This document shows, one piece after another, positions 50,539 to 59,581 of a DNA stretch of 64,000 nucleotides. Source of the stretch: Sulfitobacter sp. OXR-159 (lineage in GTDB: Bacteria; Pseudomonadota; Alphaproteobacteria; Rhodobacterales; Rhodobacteraceae); assembly GCF_034377145.1 (NCBI RefSeq), contig NZ_CP139707.1:2616501-2680500 (forward strand). The letters run 5' to 3'. The notes beneath the pieces are model-generated. The model ran no database searches, had not been told where the DNA came from, and saw only the letters and a list, made by a program, of their open reading frames with translations. The position numbers and the translations under genes are program-made. Numbering within the stretch: the stretch's first letter is position 1; each line of letters starts with the position of its first letter.

Positions 50539-52073
50539 GCCGCGCCATCCTCGGTCGCCTTAAGCGTCAGCGCGGCTGCCGGGGCGGCGCGCAGGTCATC
50601 CACGCGCAGCGGGCCGGATGGTTTGCTAAGCCGATTTCGCACCACCCAGATCAACCGCTCCTGCGCGCGGGTGATAGCCACATAGGCCAGCCGTTTCCAC
50701 AGCGGTTGCCCGGCCTCAGAGCGCCCCATCCGCGCGGCCGCATAAAGATCGGGCGCAAAGACCTGCACGTTCTCCCACTGGCTGCCCTGCGCCTTGTGGA
50801 TCGTCACAGCAGCGCCGTGCAGAAACGTGGCCCCCATACGCGCGGCGAAGGGAATAAAGGGCTCTTCCTCATCCGGTTTTTCGATTTTCACGATCGACGC
50901 CGCACTTACCTGCGGGTCTTCGGCACCGATGACGTGCAACCGACTGAACCCCGGCTTGCGCCCCTCGCCCAGATAGACCACCTGCGCGCCTTTAATCAGG
51001 CCGCGCGCTTCTAGGTCGAGGCGTTTCTTGCGGTGCTTGAGCGGCAGTTCAATCCCGTCGCAGATCAGCGGCTCGCCTGCCAGCAGCGCATCTTCGGGGG
51101 CGCCATGCACGGCGCGGAAGGCATTGATCAGCCGAATGCGCGTGGCATTCCGCCAGACCAGAACCGGGCTACGGGCCATCAGATCAACCTCAACCCGCTG
51201 CCCCCAGACCACGCGATCATCTTTGCGCGCCGCGTCTTCGATCATCCGCTCAAAGTCGTGAAACTCAAGCTGCGGATCGGCCAGCGCATGGGCGATATCG
51301 AGGATCGGGTTATCGGCCTCTTGCCTGTGAATGCGGTTGAGGTTCAGCACCCGCTTTTCGGGCAGCTTCTCAAACACCATCGTGCCTGATTGCCCCACCG
51401 GCGCGAGCTGCGCCGGATCGCCGAACAGAAGCAGCGTCGGGAAAATCTCTTTCAGGTCTTCGAATTGTTTGTCATCCAGCATCGAGCTTTCGTCGACAAA
51501 GCCAATGTCGAGCGGCTCTTCCCGGCGTTTCCACCCGGTGATAAAATCACTGCCACGCAGCCCTGCTGCCGCCAGCGCCCCGGGCACAGATTTGTTGTTC
51601 GCGAAAAACGCCGCGGCCCGGTCGAGCGCGACTTCACTTAGCCCTTCGATGTCCGGCTTTTCGCCGTTCCCGGTCAGCCATTCCGCGATGCGCTCGTATT
51701 CGGGGTGGTAAACCGGCGTATAGAGAATACGGTGGATCGTCGTCGCAGGCACGCCGCGCAGACGCAAAACGCTGGCCGCTTTATTGGTCGGCGCAAGGAT
51801 CGCCAGCGTGCGTTTCTCGCGTTTCTTGCGCGATTCGTAATCGCCCGAGACGATGTCGACGCCCGCCGCTTCCAAGGCACGATAAAGCTCGGCCAGCAGC
51901 AGCGTTTTGCCCGATCCGGCCTTGCCGGTCACCGCCATCACCTGATCCGGCCCGCCCGCAGGCGGCATCAGCAATGAATCGTCCAGATCAATGCCCGCAG
52001 AGCGCAGCATCTCGGCCACCTTGTCATGGGCGGCGGCTTGGTCTTCGGAGTAGGTGAGCGCAGTAGATGTCAT
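50535..52073 (-). CDS. RecD-like ATP-dependent helicase (UvrD/RecD superfamily 1)
   Basis: A 512-residue superfamily 1 helicase of the short RecD-like (Dda-type) kind: Walker A TGKAGSGKTLLLAE, motif Ia/Ib LAPTNKAASVLR, motif II VDESSMLDD, motif III LFGDPAQLAPVGQSG, and C-terminal motif V TIHKAQGSQWENVQ and motif VI AITRAQERLIWV. It lacks RecB/RecC partners nearby, so it is probably a standalone 5'-3' DNA helicase in repair or replication-fork processing. Convergent with the TIGR02186 gene, with a 4-base overlap of the 3' ends. Confidence 0.92.
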   Translation of the reverse strand: MTSTALTYSEDQAAAHDKVAEMLRSAGIDLDDSLLMPPAGGPDQVMAVTGKAGSGKTLLLAELYRALEAAGVDIVSGDYESRKKREKRTLAILAPTNKAASVLRLRGVPATTIHRILYTPVYHPEYERIAEWLTGNGEKPDIEGLSEVALDRAAAFFANNKSVPGALAAAGLRGSDFITGWKRREEPLDIGFVDESSMLDDKQFEDLKEIFPTLLLFGDPAQLAPVGQSGTMVFEKLPEKRVLNLNRIHRQEADNPILDIAHALADPQLEFHDFERMIEDAARKDDRVVWGQRVEVDLMARSPVLVWRNATRIRLINAFRAVHGAPEDALLAGEPLICDGIELPLKHRKKRLDLEARGLIKGAQVVYLGEGRKPGFSRLHVIGAEDPQVSAASIVKIEKPDEEEPFIPFAARMGATFLHGAAVTIHKAQGSQWENVQVFAPDLYAAARMGRSEAGQPLWKRLAYVAITRAQERLIWVVRNRLSKPSGPLRVDDLRAAPAAALTLKATEDGAA

Positions 52074-52153
52074 TGGGCGACCCTAATTGAGCCCCGCGCC
52101 GGGGGCCAGATCGCTTTGCCCTGACCGCCCGCGATTCACGCGAATTATCCGGC

Positions 52154-52873
52154 TCAAACGACGATCAGCCCCCGGCTGAGCGCGCGTGCGACGGCATGGG
52201 TCGTGTTCGATGCGCCCAGTTTGAACCGCGCGCTTTCTACATAGGCCCGCAGCGTGTGTTCCGAGATCGACAACTGGTCGGCCACCTGCGCGCGGCTATA
52301 GCCCACCGCCAGCAGCGTCATCGCGTCCACCTCACGCGGGGACAGCGCCTGCACTGCGCAGGGCGCGCGGTCCGGGGCCAGTGCCAGCGCTTTTTCGTTA
52401 AAGCAATGCGCCGCCCAGATCAGATCTCGCCGGTGCCGCGCGGTGAAGGCGGCCCAGACCCCATCCGTGCAACTATGGTTCGTGGTAAACAGCGCAAATT
52501 GCCCATGCGGCCCCCGGATCGGGACCGAGAATCCTTGATTGCCGACCCCGTGGTCCAAGGCATCCCGGTGGAACTGCCGCGCCGCGCGGGAGGACCAATC
52601 GAGGTCTTTCCAGTCCACCGGCTCAAACCGGCGATAACAGCCCGCGACAACCGGATCGATGCGGAGGTAGTTGTGCGCCTGATAGCGTTCGGACCAGAGC
52701 GGCCCATAGGTGCCGCAGCCATATTGCACGCCCGCCGTGTCGACCCAGTGATAGACCACATGCAAAATGCCGTAGTGATCGCGCAGGTCTTCGCAGGCTT
52801 GGCCAAGATCGGGTTGGCCGTCAGCCTGTGCCAGCCTTTCCCAAATTTGTTCCAGATGCGGCTCTATCCTCAT
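52154..52873 (-). CDS. LuxR-family quorum-sensing-type regulator (LuxR solo)
   Basis: A 239-residue protein with an autoinducer-binding domain (about 20-165, with conserved Trp/Tyr/Asp positions VVYHWVD, YLRIDPV, DWKDLDW, FSVPIRGPHG) and a C-terminal LuxR HTH (about 175-235: LSPREVDAMTLLAVG, QLSISEHTLRAYVESARFKLG). These residues fit acyl-homoserine-lactone binding. No luxI-type synthase is present in the window, so it may be a solo that listens to other cells or has a partner elsewhere. The upstream small gene overlaps its start. Confidence 0.9.
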   Translation of the reverse strand: MRIEPHLEQIWERLAQADGQPDLGQACEDLRDHYGILHVVYHWVDTAGVQYGCGTYGPLWSERYQAHNYLRIDPVVAGCYRRFEPVDWKDLDWSSRAARQFHRDALDHGVGNQGFSVPIRGPHGQFALFTTNHSCTDGVWAAFTARHRRDLIWAAHCFNEKALALAPDRAPCAVQALSPREVDAMTLLAVGYSRAQVADQLSISEHTLRAYVESARFKLGASNTTHAVARALSRGLIVV

Positions 52874-53027
52874 GCGTCCGGCCTATGGCCCTTTCGCGTT
52901 GCAAGGACATCTCGGCCAGAGCGATCAGCGCCGCGTCGTCCAACTGTTCCGCCGTGCGCGGCAGTTGGTTCGCCATGGCAAAAGCCCTGAGATCGGCCAA
53001 TACGTCCAATATCCAATCATCTTGCAT
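52821..53027 (-). CDS. Small conserved protein overlapping LuxR start (68 aa)
   Basis: A 68-residue acidic/helical protein (QDDWILDVLADLRAFAMANQLP, and QLDDAALIALAEMSL) encoded upstream of and overlapping the LuxR gene by 53 bases in another frame. I recall similar short proteins next to LuxR solos in Rhodobacteraceae, which supports it being real, but this is from memory. Overlap suggests translational coupling with the regulator; its function is unknown. Confidence 0.65.
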   Translation of the reverse strand: MQDDWILDVLADLRAFAMANQLPRTAEQLDDAALIALAEMSLQRERAIGRTHEDRAASGTNLGKAGTG

Positions 53028-53166
53028 GAGGGTCGCCCAGCTTTGGTTAATGGCAGATTAATACAACCATAGCATGTGCACGATTTCGCACCATCCGCGC
53101 TTTTCGTCCCCCCATAAATGGCGGGGTTGGCTGCGGTAAGGCCTTGTTCTGGTTGCGGGCAAACGA

Positions 53167-53194
53167 AAACCCCCGCGGCCGGGGCCACGGGGGG
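53167..53194 (-). terminator. Terminator of crotonyl-CoA carboxylase/reductase gene
   Basis: On the minus strand CCCCCGTGGC / GCCGCGGGGG (one wobble) is followed by TTTT, 27 bases after the ccr stop. Confidence 0.8.
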
Positions 53195-53220
53195 ATCTTA
53201 CCTCAGCCTATCGGTCTCGC

Positions 53221-54501
53221 TCAGTCGCGCGCCATCACCGTGTCTTCGAGTGTGCGCAGCCCGGTCGTGGGGGCCTGCACCAGCACCGACATATTGCCCG
53301 GCTTATGCTCATTTCGCATCATCTTCATATGCGCCTCGGGCAGATCGGCCCAGCTAAAGACTTCGGACATGCAGGGATCAAGGCGGCGTTCCATCATCAA
53401 CTTATTCGCCGCGCTCGCCTGTTTCAGATGGGCAAAGTGGCTGCCCTGCAAACGCTTCTGGTGCATCCACATATAGCGCACGTCGAAGGTCAGGTTGAAT
53501 CCGCTTGTCCCGGCACAGATCACCACCATACCGCCCTTTTTGACCACGAAGGTCGAAACTGGGAAAGTCGCCTCGCCGGGGTGTTCGAACACCATGTCGA
53601 CGTTCACGCCCTTGCCGGTGATGTCCCAGATCGCCTTGCCGAACTTGCGGGCCTCTTTGAACCACTCGTTATATTCCGGCGTGTTCACCGTGGGCAGCTG
53701 GCCCCAGCAGTTGAAGTCCTTGCGGTTCAACACGCCCTTGGCGCCCAGATCCATCACGAACTGCCGCTTGCTCTCGTCCGAGATCACGCCAATTGCATTG
53801 GCGCCCGCGGTGTTGATGAGCTGGATCGCATAGGAGCCAAGGCCACCCGACGCACCCCAGACCAGCACGTTCTGGCCGGGCTTCAGGTCATGCGGCTCGT
53901 GGCCGAAAAGCATCCGGTAGGCGGTGGCCAGCGTCAGCGTGTAGCATGCACTCTCTTCCCATGTCAGGTGCTTGGGGCGCGGCATAAGCTGCTGGCTCTG
54001 CACGCGGGTGAACTGAGAGAACGACCCATCGGGCGTCTCATAGCCCCAGATGCGCTGGCTGGACGAATACATCGGGTCGCCGCCGTTGCATTCCTCATCG
54101 TCGCCATCGTCTTGGTTGCAGTGGATCACAACCTCGTCGCCGACTTTCCAGCGGGTCACCTTGTCGCCCACCGCCCAGACGATGCCAGAGGCGTCGGAAC
54201 CTGCGATGTGATAGGGCTCACCATGGCCATCAAAGGGGCTGATCGGCACGCCGCGCGCGGCCCAGACACCGTTGTAGTTGATGCCCGCCGCCATGACCAA
54301 GACCAGCACGTCCTGACTGTCGAGCTGGGGCACATCGACGACTTCCTGCAGCATTGCGCTATCCGGGTCGCCGTGCCGCTCGCGGCGGATGGCCCAAGCA
54401 TACATCTGTTTCGGGACATGACCCATCGGGGGCATTTCACCCACTTCATACAGGTCTTTTTGCGGGGCGTCATAGTCGGCGTGTTTCGTATCCAGTGCCA
54501 T
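53221..54501 (-). CDS. ccrA: Crotonyl-CoA carboxylase/reductase
   Basis: A 426-residue medium-chain dehydrogenase/reductase that reductively carboxylates crotonyl-CoA with NADPH and CO2 to ethylmalonyl-CoA, the signature step of the ethylmalonyl-CoA pathway for C2 assimilation. The N-terminus MALDTKHADYDAPQKDLYEVGE-type (cited in part) and the Rossmann motif VWGASGGLGSYA (about 213-224) are characteristic, and the length matches Ccr rather than ordinary quinone reductases. It lies near ecm (ethylmalonyl-CoA mutase), the next pathway-specific enzyme, with one acyltransferase gene between. Confidence 0.95.
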   Translation of the reverse strand: MALDTKHADYDAPQKDLYEVGEMPPMGHVPKQMYAWAIRRERHGDPDSAMLQEVVDVPQLDSQDVLVLVMAAGINYNGVWAARGVPISPFDGHGEPYHIAGSDASGIVWAVGDKVTRWKVGDEVVIHCNQDDGDDEECNGGDPMYSSSQRIWGYETPDGSFSQFTRVQSQQLMPRPKHLTWEESACYTLTLATAYRMLFGHEPHDLKPGQNVLVWGASGGLGSYAIQLINTAGANAIGVISDESKRQFVMDLGAKGVLNRKDFNCWGQLPTVNTPEYNEWFKEARKFGKAIWDITGKGVNVDMVFEHPGEATFPVSTFVVKKGGMVVICAGTSGFNLTFDVRYMWMHQKRLQGSHFAHLKQASAANKLMMERRLDPCMSEVFSWADLPEAHMKMMRNEHKPGNMSVLVQAPTTGLRTLEDTVMARD

Positions 54502-54626
54502 GTGGGCCTCCTGCCGGTGATCGGTGTCTACAAGGTCTGTGCCGCACTGCAGAATCGCGGCGGCTCCCCTTTGGGATATGACCCGCCGCGCAACATTGCA
54601 ACCCCTGCCGCTCTACTTTTGTAATT

Positions 54627-56024
54627 TTATGACCCAGCAGTTGCAGCAATTTCCGCCGCAGGTGCAGCATCTTCGCTCGGAAAATGCACGACAGAATTAG
54701 CGTAAAAGGCCAAAACAGGCTCCTGCCCCCGCACGATTTGCAGCCCCTGCGCGTCTTCGGAAATGACGCCACGTTTCTTAAGGCGGGCCGTGGCACGGGC
54801 GACGCGGTCCGGCAGTACGTCGGGCTTGGGCACGCGGTTGCGCAGCGGCATCTGTTCAAGCGTGGCGGCCACTTTCGCCAGCAATTCCGCCTCGCTCAGC
54901 GGCCCTTTCGCCTGCAGCATCACCCGGGCGATCAGCGGTACGGTCAACACGGGCATGGCCTGCGCGATCCGGTCCATCAGCATCTCCGACAGATCCGTGA
55001 CCGGCACATCCCCCCCCGTGCGGCGCAGGGAAAGCGGATCACCAAAGGTCACCGCCGCCGTGCCAAAGCGCGTGTCCCGCCCGCGCATCCGCCGCCAAAT
55101 CTTGCGCAGCACGAAGCCCACCACCACCGTGATCCGCGCGCCAAAACGCCGGTCGCCCCGCTCGCCGGCAGCGATCAACACCCGATCTTCCAAGATCCGG
55201 TCATAGTTAATCGCCACGGGCACAAAGATGATGTCACGCTCCCCTTCGGGGTCGAACCCCTCCACCACATAAGACAGCAAGCCCACCTTTGGCGGCTGCA
55301 AAGCCCCGGTGAGGCTCAGCCCCCCCTCGGGATAGAACGCCTGCGTCACCCCGCCCGTCGTGGCCATCTGCACGTAGCGCGCCAAGACCTTGCGATAGAG
55401 CGCCCCGCGCGAACGGCGCCGGATAAAGTAGGCGCCCATGGAGCGGATCAGCATGCTCAGCGGCCAAACCCGCGCCCATTCACCCACCGCATAGCTCAGC
55501 GCCGAAGACCGCGCGGCGAGGTAGGTCACCAGCATGTAATCCATGTTCGACCGGTGGTTCATGATGAAAACCACCGTCGCATCACGCGGCAGCGCGGCGA
55601 ATGTCGACTCGTTGCTCGAGGCCGTCTCGACCCGGTAGACCGTGTTGGTCAACAACCGCGCCAGCCGGATGCCCAAGCTGAAGTAGGCAAAGGCGGAAAA
55701 CCGCGGCACGATCTCGCGCGCATATTCGCGGGCCTTTTGAAAGGCGACGTTCTCGGGCACGCCATTGCTGCGGGCGTAGTTCACGATCTCTTGGCTGACC
55801 TCCGGATCATAGATCAGCCGTTGGATCATGTCGTGCCGCCGGGCCAGCTTGAAGGGCTCGATGGGCCGGGTCAGCCGCTTGTTCAGCCGCTCCACTGCCC
55901 GTTCCAGCCGTCTGCGAAAGAACCAACGCACCGAAGGCAGCAGAAAATGGCTCAGCGCCGTGACGGCTGCGAAAACCACGATGAGGATGAACAGCCAAAG
56001 GGGCAATTGCACAGTCTGCGTCAT
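54627..56024 (-). CDS. Glycerol-3-phosphate/1-acylglycerol-3-phosphate acyltransferase-like (PlsB/PlsC type)
   Basis: A 465-residue membrane-associated acyltransferase. It has an N-terminal hydrophobic helix (about 7-27), the H-x4-D catalytic motif in MNHRSNMDYM (about 155-160) and the acceptor motif FYPEGGLSLTG. Larger than PlsC and smaller than PlsB, it belongs to the alphaproteobacterial PlsB-like group in phospholipid synthesis. It sits between ccr and ecm and is divergent from ecm. The acyl acceptor is inferred. Confidence 0.82.
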   Translation of the reverse strand: MTQTVQLPLWLFILIVVFAAVTALSHFLLPSVRWFFRRRLERAVERLNKRLTRPIEPFKLARRHDMIQRLIYDPEVSQEIVNYARSNGVPENVAFQKAREYAREIVPRFSAFAYFSLGIRLARLLTNTVYRVETASSNESTFAALPRDATVVFIMNHRSNMDYMLVTYLAARSSALSYAVGEWARVWPLSMLIRSMGAYFIRRRSRGALYRKVLARYVQMATTGGVTQAFYPEGGLSLTGALQPPKVGLLSYVVEGFDPEGERDIIFVPVAINYDRILEDRVLIAAGERGDRRFGARITVVVGFVLRKIWRRMRGRDTRFGTAAVTFGDPLSLRRTGGDVPVTDLSEMLMDRIAQAMPVLTVPLIARVMLQAKGPLSEAELLAKVAATLEQMPLRNRVPKPDVLPDRVARATARLKKRGVISEDAQGLQIVRGQEPVLAFYANSVVHFPSEDAAPAAEIAATAGS

Positions 56025-56189
56025 GGCTTAACCCTTACAGCGCGCAGGCGAGAGAACAATAATTATCTGGTTTCCGCCCACCGGCCGGGCGCGCGCAATG
56101 CCGCAACGCAGCGAATTGACAGAGGCATATTATTTCCCCTATCAACGTCATGACGCAACTTTATTGCCATTCAGATTCAAGAGGCCAAA

Positions 56190-58157
56190 ATGACCCAACA
56201 GCAGAAAGACCGCCCCTGGCTCATTCGCACCTATGCGGGCCATTCTACCGCCGCCGCGTCCAACGCGCTCTATCGCTCGAATTTGGAGCGCGGGCAAACC
56301 GGGCTTTCCGTGGCTTTCGACCTGCCCACCCAGACCGGCTATGACAGCGACCATGTGCTCAGCCGTGGCGAGGTTGGGAAGGTCGGCGTGCCGGTGAATC
56401 ACCTCGGTGACATGCGCGCGCTTTTCGATGGCATCCCGCTTGAACAGATGAACACTTCCATGACGATCAACGCGACGGCCCCTTGGCTGCTGTCGCTCTA
56501 TATCGCCGTGGCCGAAGACCAGGGCGCGGATATTTCCGCCCTGCAAGGCACGGTGCAAAACGATCTGATCAAGGAATATCTCAGCCGTGGCACCTATATC
56601 TGCCCGCCTGCGCCCTCGCTCAAGATGATCGCGGATGTGGCCGAATACTGCTATACCAACGTGCCGAAATGGAACCCGATGAACGTCTGTTCCTACCACC
56701 TGCAAGAAGCAGGTGCGACGCCGGAACAGGAATTGGCCTTTGCACTTGCCACTGCCACCGCCGTGCTCGACGCGCTGAAACCGCGCGTCCCGGCAGAGGA
56801 TTTTCCGAAATTGGTGGGTCGCATTTCCTTCTTCGTGAACGCGGGCATCCGTTTCGTCACCGAGATGTGCAAAATGCGCGCCTTTGTAGACCTTTGGGAT
56901 GAGATTTGCCGCGACCGCTATGGGGTCGAAGACCCCAAATTCCGTCGTTTCCGCTATGGGGTTCAGGTCAATTCATTGGGTCTGACCGAACAACAGCCCG
57001 AGAATAACGTCTACCGTATCCTCATCGAAATGCTCGCCGTGACCCTGTCGAAAAAGGCCCGCGCCCGTGCTGTGCAATTGCCCGCATGGAACGAAGCCCT
57101 CGGCCTGCCCCGCCCGTGGGACCAACAATGGTCGATGCGGATGCAGCAGATCATGGCCCATGAAACCGACCTTCTGGAATTCGACGATCTTTTCGACGGC
57201 AATCCGGCAGTCGATGCCAAGGTCGAATTGCTCAAAGAAGGCGCGCGCGCTGAATTGGCAAATCTCGACGGTATGGGCGGTGCGATTTCCGCGATCGATT
57301 ACATGAAGGGCCGCTTGGTCGAAAGCAACGCCGACCGGCTGCGCCGCATCGAAAGCGGCGAAACAGTCGTCGTCGGTGTGAACAAATGGCAACAAGGCGC
57401 GCCCTCGCCGTTGATGACCGGGGCGGGCGATATCATGCAATCAGACCCCGGTGCCGAAGCCGACCAACTCTCCCGGCTCGACGCATGGCGCAGCGCACGC
57501 GACGACGCCGCCGTCAAACAAGCATTGGCCGACCTACGTGCCGCCGCCAGCGCGGGCGACAATATCATGCCCGCCTCCATCGCCGCCGCTAAGGCGGGCG
57601 TCACCACCGGCGAATGGGCCGCGCAGATGCGTGCCGTTCACGGGGAATATCGTGGCCCGACAGGGGTTTCCGCAGGTCAGTCCAACAAGACCGAAGGACT
57701 GGACGATCTGCGCGACGCGGTGGATGCGGTCAGCGATAAACTGGGCCGCAGGCTGAAATTCCTCGTCGGCAAACCGGGGCTCGACGGCCATTCGAACGGG
57801 GCAGAGCAGATCGCCGTCCGCGCCCGCGATTGCGGCATGGACATCAGCTATGAAGGCATCCGCCTGACGCCCGCGGAAATCGTGGAAGCTGCGCAAACGG
57901 AAGCCGCCCATGTGGTCGGCTTGTCGATCCTCTCAGGCTCGCATGTGCCATTGGTCGAAGACCTGATGCAGCGCATGGCCGAGGCAGGGTTGACCCATAT
58001 CCCGGTCATCGTCGGCGGTATCATTCCCGAGGCTGACGCAACCCGTTTGCGCGCAGCCGGAGTGGCGCAGGTCTATACCCCGAAAGATTTTGAATTGAAC
58101 GTGATCATGAAAGATATCATTGCGCTTGCCGACCCCAAAGCGGTGGCCGCAGAATAG
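56190..58157 (+). CDS. ecm: Ethylmalonyl-CoA mutase
   Basis: A 655-residue adenosylcobalamin-dependent mutase that converts (2R)-ethylmalonyl-CoA to (2S)-methylsuccinyl-CoA. The large catalytic TIM barrel (about 10-510, opening RPWLIRTYAGHSTAAASNALY) is fused to a C-terminal B12-binding domain (about 520-650) with the D-x-H-x-x-G motif GLDGHSNGAEQ. The RTYAGHS/AFDLPTQTGYDSDH pattern distinguishes Ecm/MeaA from methylmalonyl-CoA mutase. Together with ccr it shows a functioning ethylmalonyl-CoA pathway. Confidence 0.95.
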   Translation: MTQQQKDRPWLIRTYAGHSTAAASNALYRSNLERGQTGLSVAFDLPTQTGYDSDHVLSRGEVGKVGVPVNHLGDMRALFDGIPLEQMNTSMTINATAPWLLSLYIAVAEDQGADISALQGTVQNDLIKEYLSRGTYICPPAPSLKMIADVAEYCYTNVPKWNPMNVCSYHLQEAGATPEQELAFALATATAVLDALKPRVPAEDFPKLVGRISFFVNAGIRFVTEMCKMRAFVDLWDEICRDRYGVEDPKFRRFRYGVQVNSLGLTEQQPENNVYRILIEMLAVTLSKKARARAVQLPAWNEALGLPRPWDQQWSMRMQQIMAHETDLLEFDDLFDGNPAVDAKVELLKEGARAELANLDGMGGAISAIDYMKGRLVESNADRLRRIESGETVVVGVNKWQQGAPSPLMTGAGDIMQSDPGAEADQLSRLDAWRSARDDAAVKQALADLRAAASAGDNIMPASIAAAKAGVTTGEWAAQMRAVHGEYRGPTGVSAGQSNKTEGLDDLRDAVDAVSDKLGRRLKFLVGKPGLDGHSNGAEQIAVRARDCGMDISYEGIRLTPAEIVEAAQTEAAHVVGLSILSGSHVPLVEDLMQRMAEAGLTHIPVIVGGIIPEADATRLRAAGVAQVYTPKDFELNVIMKDIIALADPKAVAAE

Positions 58158-58240
58158 GCTGACACAAAATACAACGTGCAATTAATCAATTGGCTCTATA
58201 ATTCCCCGTACCAGCACAATCTGGAAAGGAAATATCAGAT

Positions 58241-58585
58241 ATGGAAAAAGACCTGAAATCCATGAGCCGCAAGGAATTGGAGAAACTTCTGTCGGATGTC
58301 AAAAAGGCATTGCAGGCCGCGCAGGCCCGCGAACGCCGGGCGGCACGCAAGGCGGCCGAAAAGGCAGCGGCGGAATATGGCTTTTCCCTGAATGAGTTAG
58401 CTGATGAACAGCCCGCGCCCAAAAAGGCAAAGAAACCGCGCAAAGCGGCTGCGGGCCCGAAATCGAAACCGCAGTTTTCCAACCCCGAAGACCCGTCCCA
58501 GACTTGGACCGGAAAGGGCCGTCAGCCGAATTGGTTTCGCGCCCAAGTAGAGAATGGTGCCGATCCGGAAACGATGCGGATTTAA
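58241..58585 (+). CDS. H-NS/HvrA-family nucleoid-associated protein
   Basis: A 114-residue H-NS-type protein. Residues ~3-50 form a charged oligomerising coiled coil (MSRKELEKLLSDVKKAL), followed by a Lys/Ala-rich linker and the C-terminal DNA-binding AT-hook-like motif TWTGKGRQPNWF (about 87-98). Such proteins silence AT-rich, often horizontally acquired DNA; HvrA of Rhodobacter is a related regulator. It could silence the AT-rich island at 3.9-17.3 kb (inference). The -10-like TATAAT at 58197-58202 precedes it, and a strong terminator follows. Confidence 0.92.
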   Translation: MEKDLKSMSRKELEKLLSDVKKALQAAQARERRAARKAAEKAAAEYGFSLNELADEQPAPKKAKKPRKAAAGPKSKPQFSNPEDPSQTWTGKGRQPNWFRAQVENGADPETMRI

Positions 58586-58609
58586 CCATTTCCCGAATTA
58601 CGGGAATTT

Positions 58610-58651
58610 GGCGCCGCGTGAATGGAAATTCACCGGCGCCCTTTTTATTTT
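58610..58651 (+). terminator. Strong terminator of H-NS-like gene
   Basis: GGCGCCG / CGGCGCC outer stem with an inner GTGAAT/ATTCAC stem, then TTTTTATTTTT, 25 bases past the stop codon. Confidence 0.9.
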
Positions 58652-58786
58652 TGACGGAAATGTGAATTGGGCAACCGTCCCAATTGCCGCGCCCCTGTCC
58701 GCTTTACGTCACGCCCCCTCCCCCATCGCGGCCCTTGTGAAGCCCGCTTCGGGCAGGCAAAATGCGGCAAACATCAGGAGACAGAG

Positions 58787-59491
58787 ATGACCGTCCATAT
58801 TGGCGCGAAACCCGGCGATATCGCCGAAACCGTATTGATGCCCGGCGACCCCTACCGCGCGAAATGGGCGGCAGAGACCTTTTTGGAAGGGGCCGAACTG
58901 GTCAACGAAGTGCGCGGCATGCTGGGCTTCACCGGCACATGGCGCGGCAACCGCGTCACAATCCAAGGCTCCGGCATGGGCATGCCCTCGCTGTCGATCT
59001 ACGCCAATGAGCTGATGACGGAATATGGCGCGCAAACTCTGATTCGCATCGGCTCTTGTGGGGGGATGCAGAGCCATGTCGGCATTCGCGATGTTATCAT
59101 CGCGATGACCGCCAGCACCATCACCTCGCCCTCCTCCGGTATTTTCCGCGAATTAAACTACGCCCCCTGCGCCGATTGGGGCCTGCTGCGTGCCGCCGTG
59201 CAAGCGGCCGAGAAGCTGGAGGCGAAAACCCATGTCGGCGGGATCTATTCTTCGGACGTCTTTTATGCCGAACGCCCCGATCTGGACGAGCAGATGGTGC
59301 GCCACGGTATTCTGGGTGTCGAGATGGAAGCGGCGGAGCTTTACACGCTGGCCGCGCGGCACAAGCGCCGGGCACTGGCGGTCTTGACCGTGAGCGACCA
59401 TTTGCAGACCGGTGAGGCGCTGCCGTCGGAAGACCGGGAGAAAAGCTTTGGTGATATGGTTGAGATTGCGCTGGAAGCGGCCTTTGCCTGA
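58787..59491 (+). CDS. deoD: Purine nucleoside phosphorylase, DeoD type
   Basis: A 234-residue hexameric-type phosphorylase that cleaves purine nucleosides to base and (deoxy)ribose 1-phosphate. Conserved [33 protein letters not shown], and the catalytic Asp in TVSDHL match DeoD. I chose ATG 58787 with CAGGAGACAGAG upstream; a longer frame from 58667 has no homology. A nucleoside-type ABC importer in this window (43.8-48.7 kb) could supply its substrates. Confidence 0.95.
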   Translation: MTVHIGAKPGDIAETVLMPGDPYRAKWAAETFLEGAELVNEVRGMLGFTGTWRGNRVTIQGSGMGMPSLSIYANELMTEYGAQTLIRIGSCGGMQSHVGIRDVIIAMTASTITSPSSGIFRELNYAPCADWGLLRAAVQAAEKLEAKTHVGGIYSSDVFYAERPDLDEQMVRHGILGVEMEAAELYTLAARHKRRALAVLTVSDHLQTGEALPSEDREKSFGDMVEIALEAAFA

Positions 59492-59581
59492 CCGTCGCGT
59501 CCGCTGAGAGTGCGGACGGTATTTGAAAAAGGATGAAGAGGCGCGGCGGGGGTCGCGCCTTTTGCTTTTGTGGGGCTGGTA

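Noticed and set aside
54684..56153. 489-codon open frame opposite the acyltransferase gene
   Set aside because: Antisense shadow; the minus strand carries the H-x4-D acyltransferase motif and fits the family.
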